64,000 bases of DNA from Centipeda infelix ATCC 43532 (lineage in GTDB: Bacteria > Bacillota > Negativicutes > Selenomonadales > Selenomonadaceae): NCBI RefSeq assembly GCF_000234095.1, contig NZ_JH376797.1, forward strand, positions 1-64,000. The letters run 5' to 3'. Shown here piece after piece: positions 8,970-17,945 of the stretch. The notes below the pieces were generated by a model. It was not told where the DNA came from and ran no database searches. It saw only the letters and a program-made list of their open reading frames with translations. Both the position numbers and the translations under genes were made by a program. Position 1 is the stretch's first letter. Each line of letters opens with the position of its first letter.

Positions 8970-9787
8970 TTACACGCATTATATCGGGAGTTATCGGTAT
9001 TGCCCTCGCTGCTTATGTGATTCAGGCGGGAGGGCGTACGTTTGCGATTAGCGCGGCGGTGCTCGCCGTACTCGCATGGTTTGAGTATGTGCGTGCTTTT
9101 TCACGCCGCGGCGGAAATCCCACACTCTTTACGGGGGTACTCGGTATCGGCGGTATACTGTACGGTGCATACCTCGGGCAGCTCGATATCATCCTGCTTG
9201 CGGTGATGGCTTCTACCGTGCTTGCGCTCATTACGTCGGTACTGCTGCGCGGTGACGTATCCGTTCCGGATATAGGTATCTCCGTGGCGGGCATCGCTTA
9301 TATCGGGCTTCCGTTTGCACATCTCATCATGTTGCGCGATCTCTCGGGGATGCGTTTCGTAACGCCAATCGAAACGTTCGATCTTGGAACGGCGATGATC
9401 TGGATCATGTTCATCGGAACGTGGGCGAGCGACAGTTTTGCCTACTTCGCGGGACGTGCGTTCGGCTCGCACAAACTAGCACCTGCGATCAGCCCGAACA
9501 AGACGATTGAAGGTTTTTTCGGCGGTCTTATCGGAACGATTGCAGCAATGGTGGGACTGGGGTATCTCCTCCATATGCCGCTCACGTATATGGCGGGGCT
9601 GGGTGCTGCGATTGCCGTGCTCGGTATGTTTGGCGATCTAGTGGAGTCGCTGATGAAACGGCATACGGGCATCAAGGACTCGGGCGCGATCATTCCCGGA
9701 CACGGTGGCATATGGGATCGCTTTGACAGTATTCTCTTTACGGCACCGCTCGTCTACTACTATACCATGTACGTTGTCCTGCGCTGA
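8966..9787 (+). CDS. cdsA: Phosphatidate cytidylyltransferase
   Basis: Makes CDP-diacylglycerol from phosphatidate and CTP at the inner membrane, feeding all phospholipid synthesis. About eight hydrophobic segments are visible. The C-terminal CdsA signature is clear: SLMKRHTGIKDSGAIIPGHGG followed by DRFDS. The chosen start is the TTG at 8966, which overlaps the uppS stop and has GGGAGG upstream. It gives the normal N-terminus (LITRIISGVIG) and 273 aa. The open frame extends upstream into uppS, but that part is not CdsA-like. Confidence 0.94.
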   Translation: MITRIISGVIGIALAAYVIQAGGRTFAISAAVLAVLAWFEYVRAFSRRGGNPTLFTGVLGIGGILYGAYLGQLDIILLAVMASTVLALITSVLLRGDVSVPDIGISVAGIAYIGLPFAHLIMLRDLSGMRFVTPIETFDLGTAMIWIMFIGTWASDSFAYFAGRAFGSHKLAPAISPNKTIEGFFGGLIGTIAAMVGLGYLLHMPLTYMAGLGAAIAVLGMFGDLVESLMKRHTGIKDSGAIIPGHGGIWDRFDSILFTAPLVYYYTMYVVLR

Positions 9788-9814
9788 TGCGCCGGTCATC
9801 ATAAAGGAGCTTGG

Positions 9815-10855
9815 ATGTTAGAGAAAATTCTTGCGACGGTCTTTGTCTTCGGACTTCTTGTCTTTGTGCACGAGCTTGGTCATTTCATCACGGCAAAGCT
9901 GACGGGTATGCGCGTGGATGAGTTCGCCATTGGATTTGGCCCGCGTCTTGTGCGGTTTCGCTATGGCGAAACTGTTTACTCGATCCGTATCGTGCCGCTT
10001 GGTGGATTCAACGATATCGCGGGCATGGCGGCGGACGACAACGACGCAGGGGAGCGCGGCTACTGCCGCAAACCAATCTTGTCGCGCATGATTGTCATCC
10101 TTGCAGGATCGGCGATGAACTTCATTCTGCCGGTGGTGCTCTTCTTCGGCATCTTCTTCTTTGCAGGGGTGCAGACACCGAACCCAGCACCTGTGCTTGG
10201 CACGGTGCTCGCGGATAATCCTGCAGCGAAGGCAGGACTGATGGCGAATGACCGCATCGTTGCAATCGACGGCAAACCGATTGAGACGTGGCAGGAGATG
10301 GTGGACGCGATTCGCATGAATCACGGGGCAGTGCCCCTGACCATGCAGGTGGATCGCCAGGGGCAGGAGCTGACGGTCAGTGTGACCCCGCATTACGACG
10401 CATCGCATGACCGTGGTGTCATTGGCATCGTGAATGCGTATGAGACAGCCTACCCCGGGTTCTTCCAGTCCGTCTCAATGGCCTTTGAGCGTACGACGAT
10501 GATTATTGTCATGATGCTCGATGCGCTTTACCGTATCGTTCTTGAACTGTCCGGCTCGGAGCTTGCCGGTCCCATTGGCGTGGCGCAGATGGCGGGCGAA
10601 GTCGCGGAGATGGGAATTGTGCCGCTGCTGAATTTTGCGGCACTGCTCAGTCTGAACCTTGCAATCATCAACCTACTGCCCGTACCGGCACTCGACGGTG
10701 GGCACTTCTTAACGCTCTGTGTCGAGGCGGTGCGCGGAAAGCCGCTCAGCCCAAAGGTCATGCACTACATTCAGAATGCGGGCGTGGGGCTTATCGTCGT
10801 GCTCATGCTGCTCGCGATGAAGAATGACGTGATGCGTATCTTTGCAGGAGGCTGA
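9815..10855 (+). CDS. rseP: Site-2 intramembrane zinc protease RseP/RasP
   Basis: Cleaves membrane anchors (anti-sigma factors, signal-peptide remnants) inside the bilayer. HELGH (residues 19-23) provides two zinc ligands in the first membrane segment. A PDZ domain spans about residues 120-190 (GLMANDRIVAIDGKPI). The third ligand region NLLPVPALDGGHF is near residue 289. The 346-aa single-PDZ form is Gram-positive-like. In most relatives dxr lies between cdsA and rseP; here the two genes are 27 bp apart. Confidence 0.95.
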   Translation: MLEKILATVFVFGLLVFVHELGHFITAKLTGMRVDEFAIGFGPRLVRFRYGETVYSIRIVPLGGFNDIAGMAADDNDAGERGYCRKPILSRMIVILAGSAMNFILPVVLFFGIFFFAGVQTPNPAPVLGTVLADNPAAKAGLMANDRIVAIDGKPIETWQEMVDAIRMNHGAVPLTMQVDRQGQELTVSVTPHYDASHDRGVIGIVNAYETAYPGFFQSVSMAFERTTMIIVMMLDALYRIVLELSGSELAGPIGVAQMAGEVAEMGIVPLLNFAALLSLNLAIINLLPVPALDGGHFLTLCVEAVRGKPLSPKVMHYIQNAGVGLIVVLMLLAMKNDVMRIFAGG

Positions 10856-10862
10856 CCCTCTC

Positions 10863-11942
10863 ATGGCAAATTATGAGCGCCGCAGAACGCGGCAAATCCA
10901 TATCGGAAATATCCCCATCGGAGGCGATGCGCCGATCTCTGTACAGTCCATGTGCAATACAAAGACGACGGATACGGAGTCGACCGTTCAGCAAATCCGT
11001 GAGCTTGCAGCGGCAGGCTGCGATATTGTGCGCGTCGCCGTACCCGACATGGCAGCGGCGAAGAATCTCGGCAATATTGTGCAGCAGGTCAAGACACCGC
11101 TCGTCGCCGACATCCACTTTGACTACAAGCTCGCGCTTGAGGCGATGGAGCAGGGGGTTGCGGCATTGCGCATCAATCCCGGCAACATCGGTGGGACGGA
11201 GCGCGTGAAGAAGGTGGTTGCGGCGGCACGCGCGGGGGGTATCCCCATCCGCATCGGGGTCAATGCCGGCTCGCTTGACCACAAGCTGCTCATGAAGTAT
11301 GGCGGCGTTACGGCGGAGGCTCTTGTAGAGTCTGCGATGGAGCATGTGCGTGTGCTCGAGGAGTTGGACTTCTATGACATGAAGATTTCGCTCAAGGCGC
11401 ACGATGTGCCGCTGACACTCGCGGCGTACCGCCTCATGAGCGAGCGTGTCGACTACCCGCTGCATCTCGGCATTACGGAGGCGGGTACGGCGGGGACAGG
11501 AATCATCAAGTCCGCGGTCGGTGTCGGTGCGCTGCTCGCGGAGGGCATCGGCGACACCATCCGAATCTCGCTCACGGGCGATCCCGTGGTCGAGGTGCGT
11601 ACGGCGAATGAAATCTTGAAGGCACTCGGGCTTAAGGAGTACGGTCCGACGCTCGTTGCGTGTCCGACCTGTGGGCGCACGAGCATCAACCTCGTGGAGA
11701 TCGCCGAGAAGGTCGAAGAGCGTCTGCGCGGGATGGAGGACCCCATCGAGGTCGCAGTGATGGGCTGTGTTGTGAATGGCCCCGGCGAGGCGCGCGGTGC
11801 GGATGTCGGCATCGCGGGCGGGAACGGCGAGGGGCTGATCTTCCGCAAGGGCGAGGTCATCCGCAAGGTGAAGGAAGAAGAATTGCTGTCCGAACTGTTT
11901 CGGGAAATTGATGCAATATTGGAGGAACGCAAATCGTCATGA
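10863..11942 (+). CDS. ispG: 4-hydroxy-3-methylbut-2-enyl diphosphate synthase (flavodoxin-type partner), IspG
   Basis: The penultimate step of the MEP isoprenoid pathway; a 4Fe-4S enzyme converting MEcPP to HMBPP. The TIM-barrel part carries VQSMCNTKTTD. Iron-sulphur cysteines are visible in LVACPTCGRT (about residue 265) and VMGCVVNGPGEA. The start at 10863 follows an RBS (gcaggagg) that overlaps the end of rseP. A TTG seven codons upstream is disfavoured. The length of 359 aa matches the short bacterial form. It overlaps proS (ATGA). Confidence 0.96.
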   Translation: MANYERRRTRQIHIGNIPIGGDAPISVQSMCNTKTTDTESTVQQIRELAAAGCDIVRVAVPDMAAAKNLGNIVQQVKTPLVADIHFDYKLALEAMEQGVAALRINPGNIGGTERVKKVVAAARAGGIPIRIGVNAGSLDHKLLMKYGGVTAEALVESAMEHVRVLEELDFYDMKISLKAHDVPLTLAAYRLMSERVDYPLHLGITEAGTAGTGIIKSAVGVGALLAEGIGDTIRISLTGDPVVEVRTANEILKALGLKEYGPTLVACPTCGRTSINLVEIAEKVEERLRGMEDPIEVAVMGCVVNGPGEARGADVGIAGGNGEGLIFRKGEVIRKVKEEELLSELFREIDAILEERKSS

Positions 11943-13651
11943 GAGCTACGAATCTGTATGCCCCTACGCTCAGAAATACACCTGCCGAGGCGGAGATAGC
12001 AAGCCATCAGCTCATGTATCGAGCAGGGCTAATCCGCAAATCGGCGGGCGGCATGTATAGCTATCTGCCGCTCGCATGGCGTACGATCCGCAAGATTGAG
12101 CAGATCATCCGCACAGAGATGGACGCAGCGGGCGGACAGGAGATCATGATGCCGATTCTCCAGCCGTCCGAACTCTGGGAAGAGAGCGGACGTTGGGGTG
12201 CATACGGTGCGGAGATGATCCGCGTCAAGGATCGCCATGACCGGGAGTTCTGCATGGGGCCGACGCATGAGGAGATGATTACAGCACTCGTGCGTGATGA
12301 GCTGCGTTCGTACAAGCAGCTGCCCGTCCTGCTCTACCAGATTCAGGACAAGTTCCGCGACGAACGTCGGCCGCGCTTTGGCGTTATGCGCAGCCGCGAG
12401 TTTATTATGAAAGACCTTTATTCTTTCGATAAGGATGTCGCGGGGATGAACGAGTCCTACCGCAAGATGTCGGTTGCGTATACAAATATCTTCACGCGCT
12501 GCGGACTGGACTTCCGCGCCGTGGAGGCGGACAGCGGCGCGATCGGCGGCGGGCATTCCGAGGAGTTCACCGTGCTCGCGCCCGAGGGCGAATCGCGCAT
12601 TGCGTGCTGCGATGCGTGCAGTTACGCGGCGAGCGATGAGAAGGCGGCACTGCGTCCGATTGCCGCACTCGATGAGGCGGAACTGCCGCTTGAGAAGGTG
12701 GCGACCCCTCATACGAGCACGATTGCGCTGCTTGCAGAATACCTCAAGATTCCCGTGGAAAAGACGATTAAGGCGGTCGCCTATCAGACGGAGGACGATA
12801 CCCTCATTCTCGCATTCCTGCGCGGTGACCACGAGGTGAACGAGATCAAGCTCGCGAACGCCGTTCCGGGCGCACGTGAGCTGCGCATGGCGGATGAGGA
12901 AGCGATCCGTGCGGTTGGCGGCTGTCCCGGCTTTATGAGCCCTATCGGCATTGCAGAGGGCACGCATATCGTCGTCGACGAGACGGCGATGTGGATGCAC
13001 AATGCCGTTTCGGGGGCAAACGAGGTGGATTTTCACTATATGAATGTGAATCCGAAGCGCGATTTTGGGGATGTGACGGTGGCGGATATTCGCCTTGTCG
13101 AAGAGGGGGATGCGTGTCCTGTCTGCGAACAGGGACATCTCCACATCGGGCGCGGCATCGAGGCGGGGCAGATCTTTGCCCTTGGGACGAAGTACAGTGA
13201 AGCGATGGGCGCGACCTTCCTTGACGAGGCGGGCAAGGCACAGCCCATGCAGATGGGATGCTACGGTATCGGCGTGGGGCGTACGATGGCGGCGGCGATC
13301 GAGCAGAACCATGATGAGCATGGCATCATCTGGCCGCGTGCGATTGCGCCGTATGAGGTCGTTGTCGTCGCAGTCAATGCCAAGGTGGAGGAGCAGCTCG
13401 CGTACGCCGAGGAGATCTACGAGGAACTCCGTGCGGCGGGGGTCGATGTACTGCTGGATGATCGGCGTGAGCGTGCGGGCGTGAAGTTCAACGACTGCGA
13501 TCTGATCGGCTATCCCGTACGCATCGCCATCGGGCCGAAGACCATCGAGAACGGCAGCATCGAGGTAAAGGTACGCCGAACGGGCGAGCTCGTGAACTTT
13601 GCACGCGATACCTACTTGAAGGGCGTGCAGGATATGCTTGCAACGCTTTGA
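11939..13651 (+). CDS. proS: Prolyl-tRNA synthetase
   Basis: A class II synthetase charging tRNA-Pro. Motif 2 (FRDERRPRFGVMRSREFIMKD) and motif 3 near GVGRTMAAAIEQ are present. Between them lies the YbaK-like editing insertion (about residues 230-390, around DTLILAFLRGDHEVNEIKL) that clears Ala-tRNA-Pro. The 570-aa length is the bacterial-type (ProS type 1) layout. It is the last gene of the long operon before the terminator at 13662. Confidence 0.97.
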   Translation: MRATNLYAPTLRNTPAEAEIASHQLMYRAGLIRKSAGGMYSYLPLAWRTIRKIEQIIRTEMDAAGGQEIMMPILQPSELWEESGRWGAYGAEMIRVKDRHDREFCMGPTHEEMITALVRDELRSYKQLPVLLYQIQDKFRDERRPRFGVMRSREFIMKDLYSFDKDVAGMNESYRKMSVAYTNIFTRCGLDFRAVEADSGAIGGGHSEEFTVLAPEGESRIACCDACSYAASDEKAALRPIAALDEAELPLEKVATPHTSTIALLAEYLKIPVEKTIKAVAYQTEDDTLILAFLRGDHEVNEIKLANAVPGARELRMADEEAIRAVGGCPGFMSPIGIAEGTHIVVDETAMWMHNAVSGANEVDFHYMNVNPKRDFGDVTVADIRLVEEGDACPVCEQGHLHIGRGIEAGQIFALGTKYSEAMGATFLDEAGKAQPMQMGCYGIGVGRTMAAAIEQNHDEHGIIWPRAIAPYEVVVVAVNAKVEEQLAYAEEIYEELRAAGVDVLLDDRRERAGVKFNDCDLIGYPVRIAIGPKTIENGSIEVKVRRTGELVNFARDTYLKGVQDMLATL

Positions 13652-13661
13652 ACGATTTTAG

Positions 13662-13688
13662 GGCGGCGTTTTCATGCGTCGCCTTTTC
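13662..13688 (+). terminator. Terminator of the pyrH-proS operon
   Basis: Stem ggcggcg/cgtcgcc (one G-T pair) with loop ttttcatg and a short T run. Confidence 0.7.
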
Positions 13689-13698
13689 TGCACGCATA

Positions 13699-13727
13699 TT
13701 GAAAAGAACGCCCTTTATTGCTATAAT
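13699..13727 (+). promoter_or_regulatory. Promoter of hsp20
   Basis: -35 TTGAAA at 13699-13704, 17-bp spacer, -10 TATAAT at 13722-13727 with TGC before it. A housekeeping-type promoter; no clear CIRCE inverted repeat is seen around it. Confidence 0.75.
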
Positions 13728-13765
13728 GAAAACGTAGATAATCGTCAATGTTGGAGGTGGTCGCT

Positions 13766-14212
13766 ATGTTTCGTCCATTGCCGTTCAATTTGAGAGAGAA
13801 TGCCGAGAAGGGGCAGGAGATCCTTGGGAAGGCTCTTGAGACCGTGATGGAGCATTCGTTTAACCCGCTCGACAAGGTGGGGGGGATGCTCTTTCCGTTC
13901 CGCGTCGATGTGATTGACTGCGAGAACGCATATGAGCTGTTTGCGGAACTGCCCGGCTTTACGAAGGAGGCAATCGAGGTCTCCTACAACGAGGACGGGA
14001 GACTCAGGATCAAGGCGGAGCGCATTGTGCCGGAAGAGTCCGAGACGAAGTATCTCTGCCACGAGCGCAAGGCGGGCACGTTCGAGCGTTCCTTCCTCAT
14101 CGACGATGTGGATGAGGCGGAGGTGTCCGTATCCTATGAGGCGGGGATTCTGCATGTCATCCTGCCGAAACTTGAGGTGAAGAAATCCTGCCGGGTCTTT
14201 ACGATCCAATAA
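13766..14212 (+). CDS. Small heat-shock protein, Hsp20 family
   Basis: An alpha-crystallin-type holdase that binds unfolding proteins as an oligomer. The alpha-crystallin domain spans about residues 48-146 (FRVDVIDCENAYELFAELPGF, then GTFERSFLIDD and GILHVILPK). The variable N-terminus is short. The start at 13766 is chosen because GGAGGTGG lies 6-8 bases upstream; an in-frame ATG at 13748 precedes that RBS. The next gene, cheR, follows 39 bp later with no terminator, so they may be cotranscribed. Confidence 0.92.
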   Translation: MFRPLPFNLRENAEKGQEILGKALETVMEHSFNPLDKVGGMLFPFRVDVIDCENAYELFAELPGFTKEAIEVSYNEDGRLRIKAERIVPEESETKYLCHERKAGTFERSFLIDDVDEAEVSVSYEAGILHVILPKLEVKKSCRVFTIQ

Positions 14213-14251
14213 GTATTAAAGATGTAGGGATATGTGAGCGGAGGGGAATAT

Positions 14252-15040
14252 ATGTCGGAAGATCGCGACTGGGAGCAGTTCAAGCAGAAGTTAAAGGCAA
14301 AGACGGAGATTGATCTCGATCTCTACAAAGAACCGCAGATGAAGCGGCGCATCAACAATCTGATTACACGCGCGGGATACAAGGGCTGTGTCGAGTATTT
14401 CGACCATGTCTGTGAGAATAAGGACGATTTTGCGGCGTTTATCGAGTATTTGACGATCAACGTGTCAGAGTTCTTCCGCACGCCGGAGAAGTTCAGCAAG
14501 CTCGAGACGGATGTCATTCCCGATCTCATGACACGTTCGCCGAAGCTCAATATCTGGAGCGCAGGCTGCTCCATCGGTGCAGAGCCGTATTCGCTCGCAA
14601 TCATCATGAAGGAGATGACGCCGACAACACGCCATCGCATCCTTGCATCTGATCTCGATATTGAGATTCTCGCAAAGGCCAAGCGCGGTGTCTATACGGC
14701 GGATGAGATAAAGAGTATGTCACCGGATCGCCGCCGCAAGTATTTCGATGAGGACAACGGTCATTTCGCCGTGAAGCAGGAAATCAAGAATATGATCGAG
14801 TTCAAGCGGCACAACCTGCTGCGGGATAAGTTCGAGACGGGCTTCGATTTGATCCTCTGCCGCAACGTCGTCATCTACTTCACGGATGAGGCAAAGGATC
14901 AGCTCTATCGCCATTTCTTCGAGGCACTCAAGCCCGGTGGGATTCTCTTTGTCGGGGCGACGGAGTCGATTCTGAACTTCCGCAAGATGGGCTATACGAG
15001 CTTTCAGCCGTTCTTCTACCAGCGGCCGCTTGAGTCATGA
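14252..15040 (+). CDS. cheR: CheR-type protein-glutamate O-methyltransferase
   Basis: Methylates glutamates on chemoreceptors using SAM, for adaptation. An N-terminal helical CheR domain (to about residue 75) is followed by the SAM-binding domain with NIWSAGCSIGAEPYSLA. The FDLILCRNVVIYF and GGILFVGATESI stretches are family-typical. The 262-aa length is that of a plain CheR without TPR repeats. Its RBS is gcggaggg before ATG 14252. It stands apart from other che genes, but a receptor is encoded at 57581. Confidence 0.93.
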   Translation: MSEDRDWEQFKQKLKAKTEIDLDLYKEPQMKRRINNLITRAGYKGCVEYFDHVCENKDDFAAFIEYLTINVSEFFRTPEKFSKLETDVIPDLMTRSPKLNIWSAGCSIGAEPYSLAIIMKEMTPTTRHRILASDLDIEILAKAKRGVYTADEIKSMSPDRRRKYFDEDNGHFAVKQEIKNMIEFKRHNLLRDKFETGFDLILCRNVVIYFTDEAKDQLYRHFFEALKPGGILFVGATESILNFRKMGYTSFQPFFYQRPLES

Positions 15041-15951
15041 CGGCGGCTGTGCTTACGGAAGAACAGCGGCTCGCGTTGCTTCTGCGCCAGATCAAATGGG
15101 CAGAGGAGAAGACGGTGTTTTACCGTGATACCTTTGCACACGCGGGGATTCGTGCCGCGTCCGTCACATCGTTTGCGGACATGGCGCGTCTGCCGTTTTT
15201 GGAGTGTGCAGCAAAAGAGGGGGCGGATGCCCCTTTTTTCATGCTCACACTGCCACATTCGGGGCTTCTCCGTATCAGTGGCTTGCATGATGGTATGGGA
15301 GCGGGACAGATCCACTGCTACACGCAGGGGGATGTCGCACGGCAGGTTCAGACCGCGACAGATATGCTTGTCGTGTGCGGGGTAAACCGTGCGAGTACGG
15401 TGCTCCTTGCGGGTGATTTCACGGATAGCCGCACACTCGATCTCCAATATGCCCTTGACACGATCGGTGCAGCAGTTCTGCCGTGCACAGCCGGGACTGC
15501 CGCTGATCTGCTGTGTGCAGTGGTGCCAGATACCGTCATCGCATGGGAGCACGAGCTGCCCGCGATTGCGGAGGCAATGGGCGACCTGAGTCTGAACCGC
15601 CTGATTACAATCGGAACACATCTTGCACCGCAGGAATTTGCGCGGGAGATGGCGGAGTGTATGGGCGCACGGCACGGACATATCTTCACACGTGCGCAGA
15701 TAGGGGCGCTGATCGGCGGTTCTTGTCCTGCGGGTGAGGGCATCCATCTTGAGGAGCGGCTGTTTTTTGCCGAGGTTGTGGATGGTGTGGGGCAGTGTTC
15801 GCATGCGGATGGGGCGCGGGGGGAGCTTGTCCTCTCTACCCTTACCGCAGAGGCAATGCCTGTTTTGCGCTATCGGACGGGACTTTTGGTGCGTTTTGTA
15901 CGCGAACAATGCAGATGTGGGGATGCGCGTCTGCGCATCATAGAGGAGTGA
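15037..15951 (+). CDS. PaaK-like adenylate-forming-fold protein with degenerate ATP loop
   Basis: The sequence follows phenylacetate-CoA ligase (PaaK) from its N-terminus (WAEEKTVFYRDTFAHAG, ARLPFLECAAKE) to the RYRT hinge region (GELVLSTLTAEAMPVLRYRTG, then CRCGD). Where active PaaK proteins have an SGTTGKPT phosphate loop, this one reads ISGLHDGMGAGQ (about residue 83). The small C-terminal domain is absent, so it has 304 aa against about 430. ATP use is therefore doubtful; a pseudoenzyme or altered substrate is likely. It overlaps cheR by 4 bases and precedes pyrF by 4, so it is inside the operon. Confidence 0.75.
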   Translation: MTAAVLTEEQRLALLLRQIKWAEEKTVFYRDTFAHAGIRAASVTSFADMARLPFLECAAKEGADAPFFMLTLPHSGLLRISGLHDGMGAGQIHCYTQGDVARQVQTATDMLVVCGVNRASTVLLAGDFTDSRTLDLQYALDTIGAAVLPCTAGTAADLLCAVVPDTVIAWEHELPAIAEAMGDLSLNRLITIGTHLAPQEFAREMAECMGARHGHIFTRAQIGALIGGSCPAGEGIHLEERLFFAEVVDGVGQCSHADGARGELVLSTLTAEAMPVLRYRTGLLVRFVREQCRCGDARLRIIEE

Positions 15952-15955
15952 AAAC

Positions 15956-16669
15956 ATGGCAGATGATCGGTTGATTGCGGCACTGGATGTACCGACGCGT
16001 GCAGCAGCGGAGCAGCTTGTCACACGTCTTGGTGACAGTGTCAGCTGCTACAAGGTGGGCATGGAGCTCTTCTATGCACTTGGCGGAGATATTGTTACAT
16101 GGCTGAAGGGGCGAGAGAAAAAGGTGTTTCTTGACCTGAAGCTGCACGATATTCCGAATACGGTCGCGAACGGACTGTGTTCGCTGCTGCGGCTTCGTCC
16201 CGACATCCTGAATGTCCATACTGCCGGCGGGCTGCGGATGATGACAGTTGCGCGTGAGGTACTGCACGCGGCGGCAGACAGGGAGGGGATATCCTGCCCG
16301 AAACTGATCGGCGTGACCGTGCTCACGAGTATGGATGCAGAGGACTGGGGCGGGCTCGGACATACGGGCACGATTGCAGACGCGGTACTGCGCCGCGCAC
16401 AGCTTGCACAGAGGGCGGGGCTGGACGGTGTGGTCGCATCACCTGCCGAGACGGAGGCGATTCGCCGCACCTGCGGCGATGATTTCCTGATTGTAACGCC
16501 CGGCATCCGACCCGCAGGTGTTGCGCATGACGATCAGCGGCGCGTGATGACACCGGCAGGGGCAATCCGTGCGGGTGCGTCGCAGATTGTGGTCGGACGT
16601 GCGATCTATGCAGCAGAGAATCCACGCGCAGCTGCGGAGGAGATTTTGAAGGAGATGGAATCTGTATGA
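15956..16669 (+). CDS. pyrF: Orotidine 5'-phosphate decarboxylase
   Basis: Decarboxylates OMP to UMP, the last step of de novo pyrimidine synthesis. The TIM-barrel signature DLKLHDIPNTV (about residues 59-69) carries the catalytic Asp-Lys-Asp set. The C-terminal phosphate-binding VTPGIRPAG and VVGRAIYAA are present. The 237-aa length is the short PyrF type. It overlaps pyrE by 4 bases. Confidence 0.97.
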   Translation: MADDRLIAALDVPTRAAAEQLVTRLGDSVSCYKVGMELFYALGGDIVTWLKGREKKVFLDLKLHDIPNTVANGLCSLLRLRPDILNVHTAGGLRMMTVAREVLHAAADREGISCPKLIGVTVLTSMDAEDWGGLGHTGTIADAVLRRAQLAQRAGLDGVVASPAETEAIRRTCGDDFLIVTPGIRPAGVAHDDQRRVMTPAGAIRAGASQIVVGRAIYAAENPRAAAEEILKEMESV

Positions 16670-17244
16670 TGACGCAGGAAGAAGTACGTGCCCTGCTTGT
16701 GCAGACGGGCGCGATCATGGACGGACATTTCTTGCTGACCTCGGGGCTGCACAGCCCACACTACGTTGAGAAATTCAATGTGCTTCAGCATCCGGAATAC
16801 ACAGCGCAGCTCTGCGCGGCGATGGCGGAGAAGTTCAAGGACGCAAATATTGAAACGGTGGTCGGTCCCGTGACGGGCGGTATTCTGCTCGCGCATGAAA
16901 CGGGAAAGTCCCTCGAGACGCGCGCAATCTTCACGGAGCGCGTGGACGGCAAGATGACGTTCCGACGCGGCTTCTCTCTGCGCGAGGGCGAGCGCGTACT
17001 CATCGTTGAGGACATTGTGACGACGGGCGGCTCGATCAAAGAGGTCATTGATGTGGTGAAGGCAGCAGGTGCTGTTCCCGTTGCCGTTTCCATGCTCGTT
17101 GACCGCAGCGGCGGCAAGGCGAACTTCGGCGATGTGCCCGCGACTGCGCTTCTCACGATGGAGGTCGAGACCTACGCACCTGAGAACTGCCCGCTCTGCG
17201 CGAAGGGGATTCCCATGACAAAGCGTGGTCGAACGGGTAAGTAA
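16666..17244 (+). CDS. pyrE: Orotate phosphoribosyltransferase
   Basis: Joins orotate to PRPP to make OMP, which PyrF then uses. The PRPP loop VLIVEDIVTTGGS is at about residues 109-121. The flexible loop ERVDGKMTFRRGF is present. The 192-aa length and the C-terminal CPLCAKGIPMTKRG tail resemble the long clostridial-type PyrE. Its neighbour prs at 33177 supplies PRPP. Confidence 0.97.
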   Translation: MMTQEEVRALLVQTGAIMDGHFLLTSGLHSPHYVEKFNVLQHPEYTAQLCAAMAEKFKDANIETVVGPVTGGILLAHETGKSLETRAIFTERVDGKMTFRRGFSLREGERVLIVEDIVTTGGSIKEVIDVVKAAGAVPVAVSMLVDRSGGKANFGDVPATALLTMEVETYAPENCPLCAKGIPMTKRGRTGK

Positions 17245-17249
17245 GGAAA

Positions 17250-17945
17250 ATGGCTGAGGAGTTTACAGAGAAGATCGACGCAGCGCTTGCAGCCTGGACG
17301 GTGCTCGATGATCTGCCCGCCGAACTCAATGGGTTCGTCCTCTCGAAGCAGCGGCAGGAGAGCGAGGGGCAGTACGATTTCTTTCGCTACGATCAGACGC
17401 AGGAACATCGCGCTGTTGTCGGCTTTTACGATGCCGCAACCACTTCGTACAAGCTGCGCGTCGAGATCGGTGTCGTACGCTTTGCCCTGCCATCCTTTGT
17501 TTACGGAGATTTGGAAGCGTTCGGTATGGAACTTCGCCGTTCGCTCCCAAACGTGATGACGGAGCTTCATGCAGATACGCTTCAGATGCAAGAGTTGCTG
17601 CCTGTGCGCGAGAGTATTGAGACGTGGGCGTACGGTGCGGAGCTTCCCGAAGAGATCGAGGGGTATACGCTCTTTGTCCGTCCGTCCGCACCGGCACAGC
17701 TTACGAACGGCTCCTTCCTCATCATTGACTATGTGAATTTTGCACGAGGGAATGATGTCGGGATCTATTACAACTGCTATCGGAATGAGTTCTTTGGTGA
17801 GTATCATGTAGGCGGGATGCCATATGTCAGCTACTCGTTTGATGCAGCGAATCTTGAGGAGTTGGAACAGCGGCTGAAACTGCAGCTTGTGCGATATCTG
17901 CGTACGGCGACGGAGCAGTGGGAAAAGGAACAGAATGGAAAGTGA
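17250..17945 (+). CDS. Protein of unknown function (231 aa) in the pyrFE operon
   Basis: A soluble, acidic protein rich in Glu, Tyr and Phe, without signal peptide, membrane helix or cysteine motif. I do not recognise a family. It looks like two similar halves, each with a strand-rich stretch followed by a Glu-rich helix, but this is only an impression. It starts 5 bases after pyrE and overlaps the next gene by about 11 bases, so it is firmly embedded in the operon. Confidence 0.8.
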   Translation: MAEEFTEKIDAALAAWTVLDDLPAELNGFVLSKQRQESEGQYDFFRYDQTQEHRAVVGFYDAATTSYKLRVEIGVVRFALPSFVYGDLEAFGMELRRSLPNVMTELHADTLQMQELLPVRESIETWAYGAELPEEIEGYTLFVRPSAPAQLTNGSFLIIDYVNFARGNDVGIYYNCYRNEFFGEYHVGGMPYVSYSFDAANLEELEQRLKLQLVRYLRTATEQWEKEQNGK

